Assembly: GCF_000429945.1 (NCBI RefSeq)
Contig: NZ_AUCV01000039.1
Span: forward strand, 1 to 60,293
Length of the DNA stretch: 60,293 nt
Direction of reading: 5' to 3'
From: Desulfogranum japonicum DSM 18378
GTDB lineage: Bacteria > Desulfobacterota > Desulfobulbia > Desulfobulbales > Desulfobulbaceae
Below the pieces are notes generated by a model. The model made no database searches, was not told where the DNA came from, and worked only from the letters and a program-made list of their open reading frames with translations. Below, one piece after another: positions 54,534 to 60,293 of the stretch; the stretch's first letter is position 1; each line of letters begins with the position of its first letter. The translations under genes and the position numbers were made by a program.

Positions 54534-54921
54534 TATTTTTTTCTCCTGGTAATAACGAGAATCGTCTCGACAACTGTATTGTTTTATTGTAACTACTCAC
54601 CTTCTCCAGGTTGAACTTCTGACACATCATCCGCTAAAGCCAACTGGATTGCTACCTGGAGATTAACCCTCTGGCTTGCCATTGTCTGAAGATAACTTGA
54701 AATTCTACAATAGGCCTAAGCATATTGTTTACGTTGAAAATAGCTTGATTTTTTCAGCTTTACCTTTGTCATGCATAGATCCCCTTTTACTCTGTTATTA
54801 GTAAAAATCATAGGGCCCTTTAGCGAGTGTGTGGCCATAAACGAAGATTTTTACTCAAGTTTAAGGCATGCCTTAATTAACTTGATGTCGCCTTTGCCAA
54901 ATTCACCAGGAAAGCTTTACA
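54534..54921. other. Intergenic region with one tiny ORF
   Basis: On the minus strand 54593-54682 encodes a 29-residue frame starting MASQRVNLQVAIQLALADD. It lacks a good ribosome site and is only a possible microprotein. The remainder is AT-rich and holds no recognised element. The shift to accessory DNA begins here. Confidence 0.25.
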
Positions 54922-55671
54922 ATGGACATTCCACGGATATTTACTATTCTCGAGAGCGCTCACCGCATCCATAACCCGTTCACCGTCGACAAGTATGCCA
55001 CTCTTGGTGCGGCGCTGCGTCTGGAGCCTGGGGCACGAATACTTGATCTCGGCAGCGGCTCCGGTGAGATGCTGTGTACCTGGGCACGTGACTACGGCGT
55101 CATTGGTACCGGTGTCGATATGAGCCAATTGTTCAGTGAGCAGGCCAGATTTCGTGCCGAAGAACTTGGCGTGGCAGAACAAGTCAGATTCATCCATGGC
55201 GACGCAGCAGGCTATGTCTCTGAGGAGAAGGTCGATGTGGCGGCCTGTGTGGGCGCAACTTGGATCGCCGGGGGTGTTGCCGGCACCATTGAGCTTTTAG
55301 CACAGAGCCTGCATCCTGACGGCATTATCCTTATCGGTGAGCCCTATTGGCGGCAGTTACCGCCAACGGAAGAGGTTGCTAAGGGGTGTCTTGCCAACTC
55401 CATCTCTGACTTTCTCCTGCTTCCTGAATTTATAGCCTCTTTTGGTCGCCTTGGCTATGACGTCGTTGAAATGGTTCTGGCAAACCAAGATGGCTGGGAT
55501 AGATACGAGGCTGCTAAATGGCTCACGATGCGTCGATGGCTTGAAGCCAATTCCGACGACGAGTTCGCGAAAGATATCCGAGCCCAACTGACTACGGAAC
55601 CAAAACGCTATGTCACATACACCCGCGAGTATTTGGGCTGGGGTGTGTTCGCGTTGATGTCGCGGTTTTGA
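54922..55671 (+). CDS. Class I SAM-dependent methyltransferase
   Basis: This 249-residue protein has the SAM-binding motif ILDLGSGSGEMLCTWARDYG near residue 40. Motif II VIGTGVDMSQLFSEQARFRAE and motif III VRFIHGDAAGY follow, then a helical cap region with EPYWRQLPPTEEVAKGC. The substrate is unknown. Its codons look richer in G and C at third positions than those of its neighbours (for example runs of GGC, GCC and GTC), which by eye suggests recent transfer. It is monocistronic and sits beside an IS remnant. Confidence 0.8.
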   Translation: MDIPRIFTILESAHRIHNPFTVDKYATLGAALRLEPGARILDLGSGSGEMLCTWARDYGVIGTGVDMSQLFSEQARFRAEELGVAEQVRFIHGDAAGYVSEEKVDVAACVGATWIAGGVAGTIELLAQSLHPDGIILIGEPYWRQLPPTEEVAKGCLANSISDFLLLPEFIASFGRLGYDVVEMVLANQDGWDRYEAAKWLTMRRWLEANSDDEFAKDIRAQLTTEPKRYVTYTREYLGWGVFALMSRF

Positions 55672-55758
55672 CTCAAGTATACCTAGATAGTGTCGTCACT
55701 AGATATTACACCAAAGAGCAATGTATCTGATATATACAGCAGTAAGAAAAGTCTGAAT

Positions 55759-56060
55759 TTATAAAGATCCTTGTCGTACGATCGCTGCAAAGTCCGATTT
55801 ACCTCGGGCGGAATGACCGTGCCAAAACTTTGATCTATCGGCAAGCTGGTATTCGGCATCTATGCCGTTTATCAAGAGAGAAGCCTGCGAACAACCTGCT
55901 CTGATACCTTTCGCGAAAATAACTCTGGCCGGCATACCGTGCGCATCTACGGCCAGATGTATCTGGTTGTTTGGCCACCTTTTCTGTGAGACATATCCTG
56001 ATTGGCGCCTTCCCAACATATGAGATCTTGATCGACGTCATGGGAAACTATTTCAAAAAT
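55759..56060 (-). pseudogene. IS5-family transposase remnant
   Basis: The minus-strand frame from 56019 contains IHLAVDAHGMPARVIFAKGI and INGIDAEYQLADRS, the core of IS5/IS427-group transposases (the DDE second-Asp region). Upstream the match shifts frame, with GANQDMSHRKGGQ in another frame. Downstream the frame ends early, before the catalytic Glu region. It is therefore a truncated and frameshifted remnant. No terminal inverted repeats could be assigned. Confidence 0.75.
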
Positions 56061-56091
56061 CAGCAACTCGATCTAGGGTAGATCGGGCAGG

Positions 56092-56184
56092 CTAACCGAA
56101 GAAACTCTGTGATGACTTATGGGCCAGCTTGTACAGTTGGCACTCTGGCAGAGATTCGAATCGTTTTATTTCTGCTTTGTTCAT
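56092..56184 (-). pseudogene. Short N-terminal fragment with intact ribosome site
   Basis: A 30-codon frame starts MNKAEIKRFESLPE after a strong AAGGAG site and stops at 56092-56094. The opening resembles N-termini of small integrase-type proteins carried by some IS91-like elements, but this is a weak resemblance. It lies about 145 bases downstream, on the same strand, of the repeat copy at 56328-56447, so the two may belong to one decayed element. Confidence 0.3.
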
Positions 56185-56327
56185 GGTATACTCCTTTGCA
56201 AATAATTTGAAAATCAGACTGTTACAGAAGTATACACGCTTTTCTGCCGCATAGCGGTTCTTTCCGGTAACCAGTTTGTGCAGATAAGTTGCTGAACTGA
56301 AGTGTTTTATTTGTAACAGATCATAGC

Positions 56328-56447
56328 TACTCCACGGAGTCTCCCACTGGTCGCTTATCTCTTTGTACGATCGCGGATTCCCGCATAGATAGCCTACCGG
56401 AGTCTTCGCTTACCTGCGAAAAAACGCGCTTGTACAAATCTGAGGCA
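56328..56447 (-). repeat. Dispersed repeat, copy B (inverted relative to copy A)
   Basis: This sequence is the reverse complement of the repeat at 42725-42846, about 120 bases with scattered differences. Read on the minus strand it contains GCCTCAGATTTGT, TTTTTTCGCAGGTAAG, GCGAAGACTCCG, GGCTATCTATG and AAGCGACCAG. It precedes the truncated frame at 56092-56184. The two copies bracket about 13.5 kb in inverted orientation. Confidence 0.8.
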
Positions 56448-56536
56448 ACTGTGACCAGTTATGACTCAAAACTAATTGAAATATCAGTGTTGTTAACACC
56501 GCGATCATTTATTTATATTTTGTATGATGAATACTG

Positions 56537-56977
56537 ATGAAGATTTATACTATTAATCCAAGCGATTACAAAGAATTAATTGAGATTTGGGAAGCATCTG
56601 TTCGCGCCACACATGATTTTTTGAAAGAAGAAGATGTATTGTTTTTTAAAACGTTGATACTTGAACAATATTTTGACGCTGTTGATTTGCATTGTGCTAA
56701 AGATGAACATGGGAAAATACTTGGATTTATTGGTGTTGCAGACGATAATATCGAAATGCTCTTTATCTCTCCAGATTGTAGAAGGCAAGGTGTTGGCAGG
56801 GTCTTAATAGACTATGCGATCAATTGTCAAGGTGCAATTCAGGTTGATGTAAATGAACAAAATCCTCAAGCAATTGGTTTTTATAAACATATTGGATTTA
56901 AGGTTGTTGGTAGATCAGCTACAGACAGTCAAGGAAAACCTTTTCCTCTTCTGCACATGACCTTGAATACGATTTAA
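56537..56977 (+). CDS. GNAT-family acetyltransferase, YjaB-like
   Basis: This 146-residue N-acetyltransferase has the acetyl-CoA motif ISPDCRRQGVGRVLIDYA (R-x-x-G-x-G) near residue 77. The start EIWEASVRATHDFLKEED and the end DVNEQNPQAIGFYKHIGF followed by GRSATDSQGKPFPLLHM closely resemble E. coli YjaB. The natural substrate of YjaB is not established. It sits in the accessory region between the repeat copy and the AT-rich orphan gene. Confidence 0.88.
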   Translation: MKIYTINPSDYKELIEIWEASVRATHDFLKEEDVLFFKTLILEQYFDAVDLHCAKDEHGKILGFIGVADDNIEMLFISPDCRRQGVGRVLIDYAINCQGAIQVDVNEQNPQAIGFYKHIGFKVVGRSATDSQGKPFPLLHMTLNTI

Positions 56978-57046
56978 TAGCCACTTACAAACGGATCGAA
57001 AATAATTCTGTGTGTTCCTTGCTCCTTTTTATGTGAAGCGCACGTT

Positions 57047-57745
57047 ATGAGACAACATATAAATAAATGGCTAAAAAAATATTTATATATTTTTGTTTAC
57101 ACTTTTTTATTTGTTTTTTCATCGTATGATTATCTCTTATCCAAAGAAGAGTCTATACTTACAGAAAAATGCTACATTGATAATAATTACGTTTTATTAT
57201 ACAAAATAATTAATTGGTGGAATGATAGCAGCTCTGATGAAGATAATATTGTATGTGGGGACACTCTGAGGTATGTTGTTACAGGTGTCTCAATAATACA
57301 TTACGATAATAAAAAAGAACTTCTAACAATAAGTACCAATAGCTATCTCGAAGATTTGGTATCTCTTTTTAAAGAGTGCAGAGAATGCGAAGGTCCTTCT
57401 TATTTTAAATGCTCATATATTAATGAAAAATATTTTGGAAAAACTCAGATAGAAAATGCTTTAGATGTACATGGAACAATTAATGCTGTTAGATTCAAAA
57501 GTATAACAAATAAACAGGCTCAGTTCTTGATTGAAAATGAAAAATATATTGCTATTACTTTAGAAGGTGTTGTAGGCGGTTTGATTTTGGAGAATGGTAA
57601 AATAGCTTTGCATCACAGTGGTAATTTTTTAAAATCATGTCCGCAATCACGTAAAGGATCAGTGAAAAAATATCGAACAACTTTAACGATTAAAAACTAT
57701 CTTACTAATGATATACTAGCTACATACGATATTATTTCAGAATAA
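57047..57745 (+). CDS. AT-rich orphan gene, exported protein of unknown function
   Basis: This 232-residue protein has an N-terminal hydrophobic segment (about residues 12-30, a signal peptide or anchor). The rest is polar, with six or so cysteines (KCYID, IVCGD, KECRECEGP, FKCSY, SCPQS) that could pair in the periplasm. I do not recognise a family. Its codons are strikingly A/T-rich compared with core genes in the window, consistent with horizontal acquisition. The ribosome site before the ATG at 57047 is weak. Coding is supported by the long open frame and absence of competing frames. Confidence 0.6.
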   Translation: MRQHINKWLKKYLYIFVYTFLFVFSSYDYLLSKEESILTEKCYIDNNYVLLYKIINWWNDSSSDEDNIVCGDTLRYVVTGVSIIHYDNKKELLTISTNSYLEDLVSLFKECRECEGPSYFKCSYINEKYFGKTQIENALDVHGTINAVRFKSITNKQAQFLIENEKYIAITLEGVVGGLILENGKIALHHSGNFLKSCPQSRKGSVKKYRTTLTIKNYLTNDILATYDIISE

Positions 57746-57943
57746 TATTTATCGTTATAACCTGAATTAGTAAACTCTATTTTGATGATTGAAGTATGAA
57801 TGTAATTACTCTCACACAAAAAGACGTAATAAATCTTGATAGATTTTTTCTTGTAAAATTTTCTGAATCAGATGTTTTTTTTAGAAAAAATCTGTAAAAT
57901 ACATGTATGAGGGTATATTTTTTGGTACAGATAGAAAACGAAC

Positions 57944-58624
57944 ATGGTTACAAGCAGCAGGCTCATTTTCCAGTCTGTCAAATCGAAACAGCAGTTTACA
58001 GGGCCAGCTGCAACAAGAAAGACTTTCCAGAAAGCAGATCGTTTCTTGAAAGGATATTCGGCTAATATGATAAATATCCAGACAGGTGATGTGTTTTGTG
58101 TCCGGGGTGGGATGGAGACTACCTCAGCCATTATTCGTTTTATTGAACGTGTGTGGTCAAAAGACAATGGAGCAACCTATGGACATTCCGGAATAATTAG
58201 GGACTCCAGTGGAAACACACTTGAGTCATTGTGGGTGGTTAAAGAGGGAAACCTTGAGCAATATGTTGGCCAACAGATTGTCATCTATAGGCCTGTGAAT
58301 GACTTGAATGGATGTCAGATCGATCCGGAAACCATAGCCAAGGCCTATGTTGACCTGCGCACTGAGTATTTAGGAAGATGGTACGCAATCCCTCGCCAGA
58401 TATTGCACCTGCTGCCTCCCCTGGCAAGATTGTTTTCCAGTGATCACAGGTTTATCTGTTCTGAGTTGGTAGCAAAATTTCTTTGTCTTATCAATGCCAG
58501 ATATAAACCATATATCGGCGTTACCCCGGATAGGTTAGCCGATGAATGGCATAGAAGGAAAAATTATCAAAAAGTTTTTGAAGGTGTTTGGCGGGCATGG
58601 CCAACTGAAGAATTAAAAATGTAA
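57944..58624 (+). CDS. YiiX/YaeF-like permuted papain (NlpC/P60-superfamily) hydrolase
   Basis: This protein has up to 226 residues; an ATG at 58067 with an AGGA site would give a 185-residue protein starting MINIQTGDVFCVRGG, which I consider equally likely. The catalytic core is permuted: His in TYGHSGIIRD (about residue 78), then LESLWVVKEGNLEQYVGQ, and the nucleophile Cys in RFICSELVAKFLC near residue 172. YiiX-type enzymes are cysteine peptidases or amidases, and relatives occur in Mu-like prophages. It faces the decayed portal gene on the other strand. Confidence 0.7.
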   Translation: MVTSSRLIFQSVKSKQQFTGPAATRKTFQKADRFLKGYSANMINIQTGDVFCVRGGMETTSAIIRFIERVWSKDNGATYGHSGIIRDSSGNTLESLWVVKEGNLEQYVGQQIVIYRPVNDLNGCQIDPETIAKAYVDLRTEYLGRWYAIPRQILHLLPPLARLFSSDHRFICSELVAKFLCLINARYKPYIGVTPDRLADEWHRRKNYQKVFEGVWRAWPTEELKM

Positions 58625-58628
58625 TAGT

Positions 58629-59260
58629 TCACCCGGCGTGTAGCCCATCAATGGCCTCATCGATCAGCTCATCCCAGTCCTGCCCCTGGGGTGCAGCTTC
58701 CCTGCGGTATGCAGAGATCACTTTATCAGCCTTCAATTCACTAGCCTTGAGATCCTTGAACGACTCAACCCATCCCCACCCAGGGTCTTGATAGCCAACT
58801 GCCTCAAGAAGCGGTAATTGGTTGGTTCGGAAATCAGACATGCTCACAGGGGCAAGCCCCGCCGTCCAGGCAGCTTCGATGAACCATGCCGCAACCTTCT
58901 GATTCATTTTCTCATACATAATAAACTGCTTACCACCATAAGAAAGTCGCTCTTCCTGGGATCCTTAACGGGCAGAGGAATACGAGGCATCGGTATAATC
59001 ATTCGTTGGTAAACGCCTCGTAACTTATGCCGATACCGGTTGATTGGGTGCGGCGAGATTTCTCCGACATGCGGCTCGTGCTGATTTCCTGGGCGGTTAT
59101 GGCTGGCAACGACAATGTCTGTGCCGTAGGGGGTGGCTAAATACGGCCAGGGTTGACGTACTCAAGCATATTGTTCCAGGTAGTCGGCCAGTTGTTGTTC
59201 TCTGCGGTCTCTCCAACCTGAGATTCAATGCCAGGGTATCCTGTCATCTGTCTATGATGG
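58629..59260 (-). pseudogene. Decayed lambda-type phage portal protein
   Basis: The last clean frame (58629-58919) reads AAWFIEAAWTAGLAPVSMSD, then PGWGWVESFKDLKASELKAD, matching the C-terminus of lambda GpB-type portals. Upstream the family match continues through frame breaks: YTDASYSSAR in the same frame but ended by a TAA; STGIGISYEAFTNE and NRPGNQHEPHVGEIS in other frames; and LEYVNPGRI further upstream. At least two frameshifts and one in-frame stop therefore disable the gene. The portal is the DNA-entry ring of tailed phages, so this marks a dead prophage. Confidence 0.75.
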
Positions 59261-59280
59261 TCTGCATGGTTCGCTTGGTA

Positions 59281-59870
59281 TCAGCATCTGCAGAAAGTGG
59301 GCGTGGCCGGAAATTTTGGTTGGAGCCCAGTGGGTTCTCCAGCCACGTAGAGGTGCGGTACAGATCGCGGTGGTAGAGGTAACGGGCTGCTGTTGCAGGC
59401 CTGCCGATGGCACGCAGATTGGTAGCCAGGGATGTGAAAGCGTTGTAGGCTTTTGCCCTGGTCGATGTTTTCTCTATCGCCTGCTGCATCAACGGCGCCC
59501 TCTGAACACTGCTGAAGCATGGGGTAACCGATCCCTGCGGGAAAGGGTAGCAATGATGGCCTCCAGCCTGCGGATTTCGACCTGTATCGGAGCAAGCTCG
59601 TGCTTGGTATGCGTCTGATTACCAACACCAACCAGGCAAACACTGTAGGCAACAGCACCAGTGCAATAAACTAAACGATACAAATGTCATGTGCTCTCCT
59701 CTTTATCCCTATGGTTGTTGATTGTTCCACCCATGCGGTCATGCAGCATGTCAATTCTTTCCTGCTGGGCAACTGTTGTCTGCCGTAGCTCATTTTTTTC
59801 AGCCCTATCTGCTCGATCTCTTTTTCCATAAAAAAGATAACCCTATTATAGGTACTCTTTCTTAACCGTT
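59281..59870 (-). pseudogene. Prophage remnant fragments
   Basis: Several short minus-strand frames look like broken phage genes. One (ending at 59687) has the coil RADRAEKNELRQTTVAQQER and overlaps by ATGA a second frame that starts at 59690. That second frame appears to jump between a membrane-helix stretch (VLLPTVFAWLVLVIRR) and ELAPIQVEIRRLEAIIATLS, a layout like small DUF2730-type Mu-like phage proteins. A further frame (59244-59492) is unassigned. The order is consistent with genes upstream of a portal, but individual identities are weak. Confidence 0.35.
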
Positions 59871-60293
59871 GCAGCCGGTTCTCTATCTATCATGTATTGA
59901 CTAGCAGATTATAATACAATGCTTGGCTTATAGCCGCCGCTTTGATCCGAAATCAAACTCAATGGCATTGGTTGTCGTTAGCCCAAGTTCGTGACGCTGG
60001 ATCACAATTTATCGTAAATACAGATATTTACCGGTCCAGCATGTGCCGTTATGGCACTACTTTTTTTCTTATTCTGTGAGCAGTTACTTTTTATTCATAT
60101 TGTTGTCTTCACCTGCTTACCTGGTAGATTTTGCACTCCAAGAGCTGACAAAATTTCCTGTTGGGATGCATCCGGGCGACTACTTTTTCTCACGTGCACT
60201 GTACTGCCGTTCTTACACTTCATTGAAATTGTCATTCTGCACTGGGTAGAAAGAATCTGACGTATGCTTGCCCAGTTACTCACAATACCTGCC
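59871..60293. other. Window end, no gene recognised
   Basis: The remaining 420 bases contain only short overlapping frames on both strands (60043-60249, 60051-60260 and 60095-60283) with no ribosome sites or family likeness. The sequence continues the decayed accessory region. Confidence 0.3.

Noticed and set aside
59040-59090. Resemblance to a group II intron domain V
   Set aside because: The GAGCCGCATG string on the minus strand lacks a proper paired stem, and the region is explained by the decayed portal gene.
59316-59618. Forward ORF of 100 codons in the prophage remnant
   Set aside because: It is antisense to broken phage frames and its composition looks like a reverse-frame shadow.

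Overview
The window looks like a chromosomal segment of a Gram-negative, anaerobic, sulfate-reducer-like Desulfobacterota bacterium, most likely in or near the Desulfobulbales. This placement is inferred from gene content only. The evidence is a PxxKW-family cysteine-rich small protein, several 4Fe-4S proteins, an NADPH-motif-poor thioredoxin-reductase-like flavoprotein, response regulators with a Cys4 tail, and a Tol system. Most genes are core metabolic or housekeeping genes; the last 6 kb or so is accessory DNA.

Layout. 0.2-3.5 kb: EamA transporter, coaD, a small ORF and a VanY-type peptidase lipoprotein. 3.6-7.3 kb: a MITE-like element, then thiD and a ThiXYZ-type ABC transporter for a thiamine pyrimidine precursor. 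7.4-14 kb: a degenerate metalloprotease-like protein, a DnaQ exonuclease with an HTH/zinc-ribbon partner, an AEC carrier, ridA-qor, and the NAD-salvage pair pncA-pncB. 14-14.8 kb: an intergenic region with two successive hairpins. 14.8-18.3 kb: a large uncharacterised protein, a small Cys-rich secreted protein and a ParB-domain protein. 18.4-25.3 kb: ihfA-like, eno and pilC; then PxxKW; then tatD-yggS-ugd. 25.7-29 kb: lipoprotein, coaBC, darP-like and the flavoprotein. 29.7-34.4 kb: tolQRAB-cpoB with no pal gene inside the cluster. 34.7-41 kb: tlyA, an SH3 protein, a second MITE copy, an MrfA-like helicase fused to an MrfB-like exonuclease, and a prephenate dehydratase-like/dehydrogenase fusion. 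41.3-47.4 kb: a zinc-ribbon protein, tRNA-His, sirtuin, a ferredoxin-like protein, a LivK-type binding protein and ndk. 48-54.5 kb: a signalling and stress block with a hybrid-sensor histidine kinase, two response regulators, a membrane Cys4 protein, Hsp20, ferredoxin, cold-shock protein and a KTSC protein.

54.5-60.3 kb is accessory: a methyltransferase, an IS5-family transposase remnant, one arm of a repeat that also occurs inverted at 42.7 kb, an acetyltransferase, an AT-rich orphan gene, a YiiX-like hydrolase and a decayed lambda-type portal gene with other prophage scraps.

Co-operating sets are CoaD with CoaBC (coenzyme A), PncA with PncB (NAD), ThiD with ThiXYZ (thiamine), TolQRAB with CpoB (envelope constriction), and the kinase with its overlapping LuxR-type regulator. 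No CRISPR array, rRNA or intact prophage is visible. I did not find a convincing wholly new system. The strongest leads are the helicase-exonuclease fusion, the repeat and MITE families, the Tol cluster without pal, and the paired Cys4 proteins.
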